DNA of 64,000 bases from Rhodococcus erythropolis NBRC 15567 (GCF_001552595.1 NZ_BCRM01000007.1:62001-126000), one strand, 5' to 3'. Positions 11,545 to 20,450 are shown, numbered from the stretch's first letter. Translations and numbers: made by a program. The notes: generated by a model from the letters alone, not told the origin.

Positions 11545-12366
11545 GTGCCGCTACCTGATCCAGATCTGCTCATCGATTTCGACAACGTACTCATCCGTCG
11601 GGGAGGGTCCACTCTGGTGGGGCCCGTCACCTGGAAAGTGGAGCTGGACGAGCGATGGGTGGTGCTCGGACCCAACGGTGCCGGCAAGACCTCGCTGCTG
11701 CGCATCGCGGCCGGTGAGACTTTCCCGACCAGTGGTTCTGCCCACCTCCTTGGCGAAGTTCTCGGCAAGGTCGACGTCAACGAGTTGCGCCCGCGAATCG
11801 GTTTGTCCTCGTCGTCGTTGGCGAACCGCGTGCCCGGCGACGAGAAGGTCAGCGACCTAGTCGTGTCGGCGGGCTACGCCGTTCTCGGTCGGTGGCGCGA
11901 GGAGTACGAATCCATGGACACCTCGCGCGCTGTGGAGATGCTCGAAAGCCTCGGCGCCGAGCACCTGGCGGATCGGACGTACGGGACGCTTTCCGAAGGC
12001 GAGCGCAAGCGCGTCCTCATTGCGCGAGCCTTGATGACCGATCCCGAACTTCTTCTCCTGGACGAGCCCGCCGCCGGGCTCGATCTCGGTGGACGTGAGG
12101 AACTTGTGGCCAGACTCGCCGAACTGGCTGCCGATCCGGACGCCCCGGCTACCGTTCTGATCACCCATCACGTCGAGGAGATCCCGCCGGGATTCACTCA
12201 CGCACTCCTTCTCAAGGAAGGTGAGGTCGTCTCTCAGGGCCTTCTGGACGACGTCATCACCGCCGAAAATCTGAGCGCGGCATTCAGCCAGTCCATCAGC
12301 CTCGACAAGGCGGACGGCCGATACTTCGCGCGCCGCGCGAGGCCGTCCGGAGCTCATCGCGCGTGA
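11545..12366 (+). CDS. ABC transporter ATP-binding protein (orphan ATPase)
   Basis: This is a single ABC nucleotide-binding domain of about 273 residues. All motifs are intact: Walker A GPNGAGKTSLL, Q/S-loop region RIGLSSSSLANRV, signature TLSEGERKRVLIARAL, Walker B LLLLDEPAAGLDLGG and H-switch VLITHHVEEIPPGF. I prefer GTG 11545 (GGGAAG 8 nt upstream). A GTG at 11527 would add six residues. No permease is nearby, and the short proximal strand arrangement resembles ModF/YheS-like cytosolic ATPases as well as transport ATPases, so the cargo is unknown. The order ABC - Nudix - enoyl-CoA hydratase - methyltransferases matches the mycobacterial Rv3041c-Rv3037c run as I recall it. Confidence 0.9.
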   Translation: MPLPDPDLLIDFDNVLIRRGGSTLVGPVTWKVELDERWVVLGPNGAGKTSLLRIAAGETFPTSGSAHLLGEVLGKVDVNELRPRIGLSSSSLANRVPGDEKVSDLVVSAGYAVLGRWREEYESMDTSRAVEMLESLGAEHLADRTYGTLSEGERKRVLIARALMTDPELLLLDEPAAGLDLGGREELVARLAELAADPDAPATVLITHHVEEIPPGFTHALLLKEGEVVSQGLLDDVITAENLSAAFSQSISLDKADGRYFARRARPSGAHRA

Positions 12367-12422
12367 GCTTCAGTGGGACCTGAAATGCGTTCCAGATCAC
12401 AGATCGCGTAGGTTCGCGAAGC

Positions 12423-13241
12423 ATGGCTAACGAGAATGCAAACGCTGTCCCCGAGCCCAAGGATGCGTCGACCGTCATCTTGGTGCGCGATGCCGAATCC
12501 GGGATCGAGATCTTCCTGCTTCAACGAGTACAGGGGATGGCGTTTGCCGGGGGCATGACAGTCTTCCCCGGCGGCGGCGTCGACAAGTCCGATGCGACGG
12601 CAGAGGTCGAGTGGGCCGGACCGTCTGTCGAGTGGTGGGCCGAGCGGTTCAGCACGGACGTGGCTCGGGCGAAGGCTCTCGTCTTGGCTGCGGTGCGGGA
12701 AACGTTCGAGGAGTGCGGCGTCCTACTCGCCGGACCGACCGCGGACACCGTCGTCGCGGACACGGCCGGCTACGCACAGGACCGAGTAGCTCTCGAAAAG
12801 CACGAGCTGTCGTTCAGCGATTTCCTGAAGAAGGAGAACCTGGTCCTGCGAACGGATCTGCTGCGGCCGTGGGCGAACTGGATCACGCCGGTGGGCGAGA
12901 CCCGCCGCTACGACACGCGCTTCTTCGTCGCAGCGTCACCGACCGGACAGATCGCGGACGGGGTCACCTCCGAGGCCGCCGAGGTGCGTTGGCAGAGCCC
13001 GCAGGACGCGCTGGCGCATTGGCGGGAGGGTGGCAGCATCCTGTTGCCGCCGACGTGGAGTCAGCTGACCGAATTGGCCAAGTTCAGTTCGGTGGCGGAG
13101 ATACTCGCAGCCGAGCCGGAGATTCCCGTCATCCTGCCTACGTTGATCACCGACGAGGAGACTCTGCGCGTCGAGTTCCCGAATCAGGACGGTTACTACG
13201 TCGCCGGGCCGCATCCGTGGTCGGTCAAGGCGGCAAAGTAA
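12423..13241 (+). CDS. Nudix hydrolase (long, CoA-pyrophosphatase-like form)
   Basis: This 272-residue protein opens with ASTVILVRDAESGIEIFLLQ and GMAFAGGMTVFPGGGVDKSD, then the Nudix helix AAVRETFEECGVLLAG (RE..EE.G). The glycine-rich lead-in and the long insertion between it and the RE..EE helix are typical of the NUDT19-like group, which acts on acyl-CoAs. The C-terminal part includes WQSPQDALAHWREGG and the late PHPWSVKA. Its position directly before an enoyl-CoA hydratase gene (10 bp) fits a CoA-related role, but the substrate is inferred only. Confidence 0.88.
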   Translation: MANENANAVPEPKDASTVILVRDAESGIEIFLLQRVQGMAFAGGMTVFPGGGVDKSDATAEVEWAGPSVEWWAERFSTDVARAKALVLAAVRETFEECGVLLAGPTADTVVADTAGYAQDRVALEKHELSFSDFLKKENLVLRTDLLRPWANWITPVGETRRYDTRFFVAASPTGQIADGVTSEAAEVRWQSPQDALAHWREGGSILLPPTWSQLTELAKFSSVAEILAAEPEIPVILPTLITDEETLRVEFPNQDGYYVAGPHPWSVKAAK

Positions 13242-13251
13242 CCTCTCGATC

Positions 13252-14031
13252 ATGGCTGAATTTGTGACTCTCGAGGTTTCCGAAGGCATCGGCACCATCC
13301 GTCTGGCGCGCCCGCCCATGAACGCTCTGAACCGTCAGGTCCAGGACGAGTTGGCTGCTGCCGCACACGCTGCGACCGTCGACAAGGCAGTCAAGGCCGT
13401 CATCGTCTACGGCGGCGAGAAAGTCTTCGCAGCAGGTGCCGACGTCAAGGAAATGGCCGAGATGGATTACGGCCAGATCCGTGACGCCATCGGTGGCATG
13501 CAGGCCGGGCTCGGCGCCGTGGCGTCCATCCCGAAGCCGACCGTTGCCGCGATCACCGGATACGCACTCGGTGGCGGACTCGAAGTTGCACTCTCGGCCG
13601 ATCGCCGGATCGTCGGAGACAACGCCAAGCTCGGAGTTCCGGAGATTCTGCTCGGAATCATTCCCGGTGGCGGCGGAACGCAGCGCCTGGCTCGTCTGAT
13701 CGGACCGGCCAAGGCCAAGGATCTGGTCTTCACCGGCCGTTTCGTCGGGGCTGACGAGGCGTTGGCCATCGGTTTGGTCGACGAGGTCGTCGCTCCCGAC
13801 GACGTGTACACCGCCGCTCGCACGTGGGCCTCGCAGTTCGTCGGGGGAGCGTCACGTGCGTTGGCTGCTGCCAAGGCAGCCATCGACGAGGGTCTGAACA
13901 CCGACCTGGAATCCGGGCTCAAGATCGAGCAGCATCTGTTCGCCGGATTGTTCGCGACCAAGGATCAGGCGATCGGCATGGAGTCGTTCATCGCCAACGG
14001 TCCGGGCAAGGCCGAGTTCACGGGCGAGTAG
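13252..14031 (+). CDS. Enoyl-CoA hydratase/isomerase family protein (EchA17-like)
   Basis: This 259-residue crotonase-fold enzyme has standard length. Oxyanion-hole segments are visible at AAGADVKEMAEMDY and GYALGGGLEVALSADRRI. The Glu in VPEILLGIIPGGGGTQRLAR corresponds to a catalytic Glu of true hydratases, so hydration of 2-enoyl-CoA in beta-oxidation is likely. It follows the Nudix gene by 10 bp and precedes two methyltransferase genes, as echA17 does in mycobacteria. Specificity for chain length or for sterol side chains cannot be read from the sequence. Confidence 0.92.
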   Translation: MAEFVTLEVSEGIGTIRLARPPMNALNRQVQDELAAAAHAATVDKAVKAVIVYGGEKVFAAGADVKEMAEMDYGQIRDAIGGMQAGLGAVASIPKPTVAAITGYALGGGLEVALSADRRIVGDNAKLGVPEILLGIIPGGGGTQRLARLIGPAKAKDLVFTGRFVGADEALAIGLVDEVVAPDDVYTAARTWASQFVGGASRALAAAKAAIDEGLNTDLESGLKIEQHLFAGLFATKDQAIGMESFIANGPGKAEFTGE

Positions 14032-14043
14032 GCTCCCCTAAAC

Positions 14044-14057
14044 TAGAACTTGTTCAT
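14044..14057. promoter_or_regulatory. Possible KstR-like operator within a leaderless promoter
   Basis: TAGAACTTGTTCAT resembles the KstR core TnnAACnnGTTnnA, with the last position mismatched. It overlaps a candidate -35 (TTGTTC, 14050-14055), which is 16 bp from a -10 (TAGGAT, 14072-14077). Transcription would then start about at the ATG at 14085, giving a leaderless mRNA. This is motif resemblance only. Confidence 0.3.
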
Positions 14058-14084
14058 CTCTTACCAGCGAGTAGGATAGCCGCC

Positions 14085-15101
14085 ATGACAGCCAGCCCGA
14101 ATGACGACGCAACCGTCACGCCGCCCGCCGCTACCGACACCTCGGTAGTCGACCCCGCGCCGCGGCCGCACGCCACGGCCGAAGAGGTCGAGGCCGCTCG
14201 TAAGGACACCAAGCTCGCCCAGGTGCTCTACCACGACTGGGAAGCCGAAACCTACGACGACAAGTGGTCCATCTCGTACGACGAGCGCTGCATCGACTAC
14301 GCACGTGGTCGTTTCGACGCCGTCGCGGGCGATCAGCCGCTCCCGTACGAGCGCGCCCTCGAACTGGGTTGCGGCACCGGATTCTTCCTCCTGAACCTGA
14401 TGCAGGGTGGAGTCGCCAAGACCGGTTCGGTCACCGACCTCTCGCCCGGCATGGTCAAGGTCGCACTGCGCAATGCAGAAAGCCTCGGCCTTCCGGTCGA
14501 CGGCCGTGTTGCCGATGCCGAGACCATTCCGTACGAGGACAACACCTTCGACCTGGTCGTCGGCCACGCCGTGCTGCACCACATTCCCGACGTCGAGAAG
14601 TCGCTGCGCGAGGTCCTTCGTGTCCTCAAGCCCGGCGGCCGTTTCGTCTTCGCCGGTGAGCCCACGACTGTCGGTAACTTCTACGCCCGCTGGCTCGGCC
14701 GCGCGACGTGGGAAGCAACCACACGCGTGACCAAGCTGCCGTTCCTGGCAGATTGGCGTCGCCCGCAGGAAGAGCTCGACGAGTCCTCTCGCGCAGCAGC
14801 GCTCGAAGCAGTCGTCGACATCCACACGTTCGACCCCACCGACCTCGAGAACATGGCGAAGTCCGCGGGAGCCGATCAGGTCCACGCTGCCACCGAGGAA
14901 TTCGCCGCGGCGCTTCTCGGATGGCCGGTCCGTACCTTCGAAGCAGCTGTTCCGCCGGAGAAGCTCGGTTGGGGCTGGGGACGTTTCGCTTTCGGTGGTT
15001 GGAAGACGCTCAGCTGGGTCGACGAGAAGGTGCTCCGCCACGTCGTTCCTCGCGGATTCTTCTACAACGTCATGATCACCGGCGTGAAGCCCGGCAACTG
15101 A
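14085..15101 (+). CDS. SAM-dependent class I methyltransferase
   Basis: I start at ATG 14085, giving 338 residues. The reading frame is open further upstream but only as antisense-like noise over echA. After a variable ~40-residue N-terminus, the Rossmann methyltransferase motifs are clear: ALELGCGTGFFLLNLMQGG (motif I, SAM binding), SVTDLSPGMVKVALRNAESL (motif II), VADAETIPYEDNTFDLVVGH (motifs III/IV) and REVLRVLKPGGRFVFAGEP. The position corresponds to mycobacterial Rv3038c, near the polysaccharide (methylglucose lipopolysaccharide) genes. The true acceptor is unknown. It is followed one base later by a second methyltransferase-fold gene. Confidence 0.9.
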   Translation: MTASPNDDATVTPPAATDTSVVDPAPRPHATAEEVEAARKDTKLAQVLYHDWEAETYDDKWSISYDERCIDYARGRFDAVAGDQPLPYERALELGCGTGFFLLNLMQGGVAKTGSVTDLSPGMVKVALRNAESLGLPVDGRVADAETIPYEDNTFDLVVGHAVLHHIPDVEKSLREVLRVLKPGGRFVFAGEPTTVGNFYARWLGRATWEATTRVTKLPFLADWRRPQEELDESSRAAALEAVVDIHTFDPTDLENMAKSAGADQVHAATEEFAAALLGWPVRTFEAAVPPEKLGWGWGRFAFGGWKTLSWVDEKVLRHVVPRGFFYNVMITGVKPGN

Positions 15102-15102
15102 A

Positions 15103-16260
15103 TTGGGTTATGACTTCACCCTCGGCGACGTCGACTATCTCGGAAGTGATTCCGGCGTAGCTGCCTTGGCCGAGGTGGATCAGCTCGAACTGTCCACGCG
15201 TACGCGTCTGGCCGACATCGGCCGGGCGCGTACGCGTTTCGGTGATCACATGCCTGCGCTCGTGGACACCGTCCTGCTTCGACGCAAGGCCGCTACGAAA
15301 CTGCCCGGCAGTGATCAGTGGTTGTTCACGGACGACGCGATGCAGCAGGCCACTCCCGGCGTTGTGGCGGCGCACCGCGCGCAGCGTCTGATCGGGCGCG
15401 ACGTCCACGACGTGACGTGCTCAATCGGCGCCGAACTGCATGCCTTGACCGGAGTTGCGCATCGCGTGATCGGCAGCGACATCGATTCCGTTCGCCTGGC
15501 GATGGCACAGCGCAATGTGCCGAGCGCAGCGTTGTTGCGGGCCGACGCGCTCCGCCCGACGACACGCGACACCGTCGTACTGGCGGACCCCGCCCGGCGA
15601 TCGGGCGGTCGCCGCACTCACGATCCGGCAGCGTTGATGCCACCTCTACCGGACCTCATCGAGGCGTACTCCGGCCGTGATCTCGCGGTGAAGTGTGCTC
15701 CCGGACTCGATTTCGACAATCTGGGCTGGGACGGGGAAGTCGAGGTCGTCTCGCTCGACGGCGGCGTCAAGGAAGCCTGCCTGTGGTCGACGGGACTGGC
15801 CGAGTCCGGCGTCACGCGTCGAGCTTCGGTGCTTCGCTCCGACGGGAGCGGGTGGGCGATCACCGACGCCGAGGACGACGTGATTCCGGAGCAAGCTCCG
15901 GGGGAGTGGATCATCGACCCGGACGGAGCGGTAGTGCGAGCAGGCCTCGTGCGCCACTACGCGGCCAGACACGGCCTCTGGCAGCTCGATCCACGCATCG
16001 CTTATCTGACCGGTGACAGCGTCCCTGAGGGAGTTCGCGGATTCCGGATCCTCGAGCAGATCAAGTACTCGGAGAAACTGCTCAAACAGACACTGTCCAA
16101 GCGGGACTGCGGTGTGGCCGAAATTTTGGTGCGAGGAGTCGACGTGGACCCGGCAGTGCTGCGTCCACGGCTCAAGCTCAAGGGCTCGCTTGCACTGAGC
16201 GTCGTGATCGTGCGGATCGGACGATCGGCGTCGGCCTTCATCTGTGAGGCGTCCCGCTAG
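15103..16260 (+). CDS. Methyltransferase with THUMP-like C-terminal domain
   Basis: This 385-residue protein is read from a TTG at 15103, one base after the previous stop. No better start is obvious, so the N-terminus is uncertain. A class I methyltransferase core is seen (DVTCSIGAELHALTG, RVIGSDIDSVRLAMAQRN, LRADALRPTTRDTVVLADPA) with a DPAR motif in place of the NPPY/DPPY of nucleic-acid methyltransferases. The C-terminal ~100 residues (IAYLTGDSVPEGVRGFRILE, YSEKLLKQTLSKRDCGVAEI, RLKLKGSLALSVVIVRIG) match the THUMP-like domain of the Rv3037c type. Family members have been proposed both as RNA methyltransferases and as polysaccharide methyltransferases. I cannot decide between them. Confidence 0.85.
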   Translation: MGYDFTLGDVDYLGSDSGVAALAEVDQLELSTRTRLADIGRARTRFGDHMPALVDTVLLRRKAATKLPGSDQWLFTDDAMQQATPGVVAAHRAQRLIGRDVHDVTCSIGAELHALTGVAHRVIGSDIDSVRLAMAQRNVPSAALLRADALRPTTRDTVVLADPARRSGGRRTHDPAALMPPLPDLIEAYSGRDLAVKCAPGLDFDNLGWDGEVEVVSLDGGVKEACLWSTGLAESGVTRRASVLRSDGSGWAITDAEDDVIPEQAPGEWIIDPDGAVVRAGLVRHYAARHGLWQLDPRIAYLTGDSVPEGVRGFRILEQIKYSEKLLKQTLSKRDCGVAEILVRGVDVDPAVLRPRLKLKGSLALSVVIVRIGRSASAFICEASR

Positions 16261-16261
16261 C

Positions 16262-17572
16262 TCACTTGAAGACGAACAGCTCACCGATTGCGCTGGGCGT
16301 CAACACTTCGCCCTTGGGGCCGATCGAGGTGCCGACGGTGAAGCCGACTGCTCCCGGCAACGTGTCCTGATCCACCGTCTCACCGGTTTCGGTGTCGAAG
16401 GTGATCAGGCTCAGTCCGTTCTCACCCTCACGGACGACGGTGTATCCGGTGTTGCCGGCGGTCTGCGCCGGAACACCCAGTTGCAGAAGGTCTTTACGTT
16501 CCCAGGCCAGTTCGGCGTGATCTCCCTCGTCGCGCACGGCAAGGAGGTGGCCCTTGTCGCCGCCGGCGGGAATGATCAAACCGTCGTCGGACGTCGAGGC
16601 ACTACCGGCCGAGTTGAAGCCGATGTCGTAACTCCACCTGGTGTCACCGGTTTCGGCGTTCACTGCCCAGAGAGATCCGTTGTTGTCGGTGGCGTACACG
16701 GTCTTGCCGTCCTTCGACAGGTCCGGGCTCGACGCCGTTCCACCGGGAAGCGCGTCGGTGGACCACTCGCGGGTGATGGACGGATTGTCGCCGCCCGTGT
16801 ACTTCATGGCGACCAGATCGGCTGCCCGAGAACTGGGTCCGTAGAAGGTGAAGTAGAACTTGCCGGTGCCCAGGTCCACTGCCGGCGTATTGGCCACCGG
16901 GCAGCCGGACGTGCCGAGGAAGCACTCGTTCAAACCCTTGTTGTCGGGAATGAGTTCTGCATTTGCGCCCTGGTCGATCGACGGCGGCGGGATCAGGTCG
17001 AACGACGGAACCACTTTGGCGCCGGTCTGCGGGTCGAGCACGTTGATCTGACCCAATTGGGTGATGAACAACAGGTTTCCGTCGCCGGTGAACTGTGACG
17101 AGAGAGGAGTGCCCACAACGAGCGTGCGCCAACGCAATTGACCCGTCTCGGTGAAGGACATCATCGCGCCGCTCTCACCGACGTAGACATTGGTGGCCGT
17201 GTCGACGATGGGCGTCGAGGCGACTACTCCGTCGTTGAGTCGAGCGCACCACTTCTTGCGACCCGTATCCATCTGGAACGAGAAGAGATTGCAGCCGTTC
17301 TCGGTGCGGGCGGTGACGAAGCTCTGGCCGTTCGCGGCCACCGAGGCGTACGCGGCAACCGGACCGCCGAGAGGGCGTGACCATGCGAACTCGACATCGC
17401 GTGATCCGGTGACCGGGCTCGTGTCGCTGTTGCGGGCGTCGGCATGCATGGCCGGCCAACCCGCCGACGCGTACCGGTCCACCCGTCCGTCGTCGCTGCC
17501 GCAACCGGCGATCAGGGCCGCAGCGATCGCCGTCGACACCATCACGGACGACCGTAGGACCCGCCGCATCAC
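16262..17572 (-). CDS. PQQ-repeat (beta-propeller) lipoprotein
   Basis: This 436-residue secreted lipoprotein has signal peptide RRVLRSSVMVSTAIAAALIA with lipobox LIAGC. The rest is built of beta-propeller blades of the PQQ/BamB type: repeated aromatic-glycine motifs such as SFQMDTGRKKWCARL, SFTETGQLRWRTLV, AVNAETGDTRWSYDIG and TFDTETGETVDQDTL. Two Cys pairs (NGCNLF...KKWC; ECFLGTSGC) may form disulfides outside the membrane. No dehydrogenase catalytic residues are evident, so it is more likely a binding or scaffold protein than an enzyme. It corresponds in position to mycobacterial Rv3035. Its stop lies 1 bp from the convergent methyltransferase stop. Confidence 0.87.
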   Translation of the reverse strand: MMRRVLRSSVMVSTAIAAALIAGCGSDDGRVDRYASAGWPAMHADARNSDTSPVTGSRDVEFAWSRPLGGPVAAYASVAANGQSFVTARTENGCNLFSFQMDTGRKKWCARLNDGVVASTPIVDTATNVYVGESGAMMSFTETGQLRWRTLVVGTPLSSQFTGDGNLLFITQLGQINVLDPQTGAKVVPSFDLIPPPSIDQGANAELIPDNKGLNECFLGTSGCPVANTPAVDLGTGKFYFTFYGPSSRAADLVAMKYTGGDNPSITREWSTDALPGGTASSPDLSKDGKTVYATDNNGSLWAVNAETGDTRWSYDIGFNSAGSASTSDDGLIIPAGGDKGHLLAVRDEGDHAELAWERKDLLQLGVPAQTAGNTGYTVVREGENGLSLITFDTETGETVDQDTLPGAVGFTVGTSIGPKGEVLTPSAIGELFVFK

Positions 17573-17706
17573 AATCTCCCTGCCTTCACTTGATCAAGAG
17601 CCCTCGGTAACTGCACAAGCCCGGACCAGAGACTATCCCGACCGGGGCAACGTGACGGGGCACACCCCGAGGGTCGGTGAGTCGGCCCCACGTAGGCTGA
17701 ACACTC

Positions 17707-18462
17707 ATGACGAGCATGTGGGGCGCACCGTTGCGCACTCGATGGCGGGGATCACGCCGAGGCGACAGCGATCAGGCCAAGTTCTTGACGGTCGATTCCC
17801 TCAAATGGGTTCTGGCGAACAAGGCGTACACACCCTGGTATCTGGTGCGGTACTACCGTCTCGCCAAGTTCAAGATGGCCAACCCGCACGTGATCCTGCG
17901 TGGCATGGTGTTCCTCGGCAAGAACGTCGAAATCCATTCGACCCCGGACCTGTCCCGCCTCGAGATCGGGCGCTGGGTACACATCGGCGACGGCAACGCG
18001 ATCCGTTGCCACGAAGGCTCGCTGCGCATCGGCGACAAGGTCGTCTTCGGCAAGGACAACGTCGTCAACACCTATCTCGACATCGAAATCGGTGCGTCGA
18101 CGCTCGTAGCCGACTGGTGCTACATCTGCGATTTCGACCACCGCATGGACGACATCAACACACCGATCAAGGACCAGGGCATCGTCAAGGGCCCCGTCCG
18201 TATCGGCCCGGACACCTGGGTGGCAGCGAAGGTCACCGTGCTGCGAAATACCCGCGTCGGACGCGGTTGTGTCCTCGGTGCGCACGCCGTCGTCAAGGGA
18301 GACATCCCGGACTACAGCATCGCGGTCGGCTCGCCCGCGAAGGCGGTCAAGAACCGCAAGTCCGATTGGGAAGCCGGCGCTGCCGATCGTGCAAAGTACA
18401 TCGCGGCGCTCGAGGACATCGCACGCAAGAAGGCTGCTGCGGACGCTGCCGACGCGTCGTAG
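17707..18462 (+). CDS. Hexapeptide-repeat acyltransferase (left-handed beta-helix)
   Basis: This 251-residue protein has a ~65-residue N-terminal helical part followed by hexapeptide rungs ([LIV]-G-x4): VFLGKNVEIHSTPDLSRLEI, RWVHIGDGNAIRC, GSLRIGDKVVFGKDNVVNTY, then IGPDTWVAAKVTVLRNTRVG, the PDYSIAVGSPAKAVKN cap, and a short C-terminal helix. The family (Maa/WbbJ-like) transfers acetyl or other acyl groups to sugars using CoA donors. The location next to GT4/GH57/methyltransferase genes matches Rv3034c, which has been proposed to act in methylglucose lipopolysaccharide acylation. That role is inferred here from synteny. Confidence 0.88.
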   Translation: MTSMWGAPLRTRWRGSRRGDSDQAKFLTVDSLKWVLANKAYTPWYLVRYYRLAKFKMANPHVILRGMVFLGKNVEIHSTPDLSRLEIGRWVHIGDGNAIRCHEGSLRIGDKVVFGKDNVVNTYLDIEIGASTLVADWCYICDFDHRMDDINTPIKDQGIVKGPVRIGPDTWVAAKVTVLRNTRVGRGCVLGAHAVVKGDIPDYSIAVGSPAKAVKNRKSDWEAGAADRAKYIAALEDIARKKAAADAADAS

Positions 18463-18488
18463 CTCACTTTTTGGCAGAACCAGCGATT

Positions 18489-18534
18489 ACTTTCGGCGCC
18501 GCCACCGGTCTGTATCGGTATCGGCGCCGAAAGT
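18489..18534. repeat. 13-bp inverted repeat upstream of the mycothiol-type enzyme gene
   Basis: ACTTTCGGCGCCG (18489-18501) and CGGCGCCGAAAGT (18522-18534) are perfect complements with a 20-nt loop. It sits 27 nt after the acyltransferase stop and 25 nt before the next start codon. Without a T tail it could be a terminator, an operator or an mRNA hairpin. Confidence 0.6.
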
Positions 18535-18559
18535 CTGCGCCGGTGAAAGGAGTGCCGAC

Positions 18560-19195
18560 ATGAGCGAACAGACACCCGAATGGGTCGTGGCGCAGCGCCG
18601 CGAACTGGTGGGGTTTCTCGAAGGCCTGAGCGCGGAGCAGTGGAACGCGCCGACCCTGTGCGACGGGTGGCGGGTCCGCGAAGTGATCGCGCACATCACC
18701 ATGCCCTACCGATACTCGGCGCCGCGATTCGTCGTGGAAATGGTCAAGTCACGCGGAAACTTCAACAAGATGTCGAATCGGCGAGCGCTCGCCGACGCGT
18801 CGGAAGTCGGTGAGCAACAACTGCTTGCCTCGCTTCGCGACAACGTCGCACACCCGTGGAAGCCGCCGGGCGGTGGCTTCGAGGGCGCACTCTCACACGA
18901 CGTGATTCACGGTCAGGACATTCGCGTGGCACTCGGCGACGACTACGTGGTGCCCGAAGACCGGCTCACTCGTGTGCTCAGCGGACTCTCGCCCAAAACC
19001 GTGAAGTATTTCGGAACTGACCTCGACGGCGCTCGGTTGCGCGCCGACGACCGAGACTGGACGTACGGCGCCGGCGCCGAGGTTCACGGAGCGGCGCAGG
19101 ACTTGTTGCTGGTGTTGTGTGGCCGGATGTTGCCACCAGGCCATCTGCTCGGGGATGCGAGTTCTCGCTTCACCGCGCCCCTCCCGACCCGCTGA
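18560..19195 (+). CDS. Maleylpyruvate isomerase/DinB-like mycothiol-dependent enzyme
   Basis: The start is ATG 18560, with AAAGGAG 9 nt upstream (211 residues). The N-terminal four-helix DinB/MDMPI domain is clear: ELVGFLEGLSAEQWNAPTLC, DGWRVREVIAHITMPYRYSA with the first His, and ALSHDVIHGQDIRVALG with the second metal His pair. A C-terminal DWTYGAGAEVHGAAQDLLLV segment (sterol-carrier-like MDMPI_C) ends with LLLVLCGR. Members of this family bind Zn2+ and often use mycothiol as a cofactor, which fits an actinobacterium. The substrate is unknown. It is convergent with the GT4 gene, 10 bp away. Confidence 0.85.
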   Translation: MSEQTPEWVVAQRRELVGFLEGLSAEQWNAPTLCDGWRVREVIAHITMPYRYSAPRFVVEMVKSRGNFNKMSNRRALADASEVGEQQLLASLRDNVAHPWKPPGGGFEGALSHDVIHGQDIRVALGDDYVVPEDRLTRVLSGLSPKTVKYFGTDLDGARLRADDRDWTYGAGAEVHGAAQDLLLVLCGRMLPPGHLLGDASSRFTAPLPTR

Positions 19196-19205
19196 GGTCA
19201 GCGCT

Positions 19206-20450
19206 TCAGCGACCAGGGAGCGGCCGCTCGGGAATCTGCGGCCGCGCCAACGGCTGCCGCACCCGACGCTTTGCGCCCGCGTAGACGTGAGCAGTCTCCT
19301 CGGCGACCTGATGCCAGTCGAAGTCCGACGTCAGGCGTGCCCGGGCGGCCACTGCCCGTTCCTGCGCCCCGGCGGGATCGTCGAGAACTTCGCGGACCGC
19401 CGAGGTGAGCCCGGCGATGTCACCCGGTTGGAACGACATCCCGGTCACCCCGTCGACTACCGCTTCGCCCAGTCCGCCTGCGGTGGACGTGATCAGCGGA
19501 GTGCCGGCTGCCGCCGCTTCGAGGGCGATGATCCCGAACGGCTCGTAGCGCGACGGCAGGACGATGGCGTCCGCTCCGTGCAGCCAGCTGAGCAGTTCCG
19601 TGTGATCGAGGTTGCCGAGAAAGTCCACTGCCCGCGCGACGCGATGTGTGCGCGCCTGTTGGTAGAGCCAGGTGAACTGGGTGCCTTCGCCCGCGATCGC
19701 GAGGGTCGTGCCGGGGTGGCTACGACGGATTCGGGGGAGTGCCGCGATAGCGTCCTGCACACCCTTCTCGTATTCCAGGCGGCCGACGAAGAGGAGCTTC
19801 GGCGGCCCTGACCGCGGGCCACGTTCGCGAAAGTTCCACGTGGTCACGTCGATTCCGTTGCGGATGACGGTGATCGGCGGCAGCGTCGGACCGTAGAGTT
19901 CGGTAACTTCTTCCTGCATGGACGCCGAACAGGTTATGAGAGAGTCGGATTCGTTTGCCAGCCACCACTCGACCGAGTGGACCTGGCGGTTGATGCGTCC
20001 GGAGATCCAACCGCTGTGGCGACCCGCCTCGGTGGCGTGAAGGGTGGAAACCAGTGGGACGTCATAGAATTCGGCCAAGGCGATCGCCGGATGTGCGACC
20101 AGCCAGTCGTGTGCGTGCACGACGTCCGGTTGCCAGCCCTCGCCCACTCCGGGCTTGTACAGCGCCATCCCGGCACGGATCATCGCGTGACCCATCGCGA
20201 GGGTCCACGCGAGCATGTCCTCGCCGAAGACGAAGTGTGCCGGGTCCTCGGCCACTGCGACGACCAGTACGCCTTCGGAGATGTGCGTGACCGTCGGGTG
20301 CGTCGACGCATCGGTGCCGGAGGGGCGGCGCGAGAGAACCACGACCTCGTGGCCTGCAGCCGCAAGCTCGGTGGCGAGATGGTGGACGTGTCGGCCGAGG
20401 CCGCCGACGACGACCGGTGGGTACTCCCACGAGACGATGAGAATCTTCAC
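19206..20450 (-). CDS. GT4 glycosyltransferase, alpha-1,4-glucan type (Rv3032-like)
   Basis: This 414-residue retaining glycosyltransferase has N-terminal VSWEYPPVVVGGLGRHVHHL, the acceptor loop of glycogen-synthase-like GT4 enzymes. It also has LLFVGRLEYEKGVQDAIAAL for the donor nucleotide and the EX7E motif in PSRYEPFGIIALEAAAAGTP. It starts at GTG 20448-20450, overlapping the GH57 stop by 4 nt. Together with the GH57 branching enzyme and methyltransferase upstream in the same operon it mirrors Rv3030-Rv3032. In M. tuberculosis Rv3032 elongates alpha-1,4-glucan of methylglucose lipopolysaccharide and contributes to glycogen. The same role is inferred here. Confidence 0.92.
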   Translation of the reverse strand: MKILIVSWEYPPVVVGGLGRHVHHLATELAAAGHEVVVLSRRPSGTDASTHPTVTHISEGVLVVAVAEDPAHFVFGEDMLAWTLAMGHAMIRAGMALYKPGVGEGWQPDVVHAHDWLVAHPAIALAEFYDVPLVSTLHATEAGRHSGWISGRINRQVHSVEWWLANESDSLITCSASMQEEVTELYGPTLPPITVIRNGIDVTTWNFRERGPRSGPPKLLFVGRLEYEKGVQDAIAALPRIRRSHPGTTLAIAGEGTQFTWLYQQARTHRVARAVDFLGNLDHTELLSWLHGADAIVLPSRYEPFGIIALEAAAAGTPLITSTAGGLGEAVVDGVTGMSFQPGDIAGLTSAVREVLDDPAGAQERAVAARARLTSDFDWHQVAEETAHVYAGAKRRVRQPLARPQIPERPLPGR

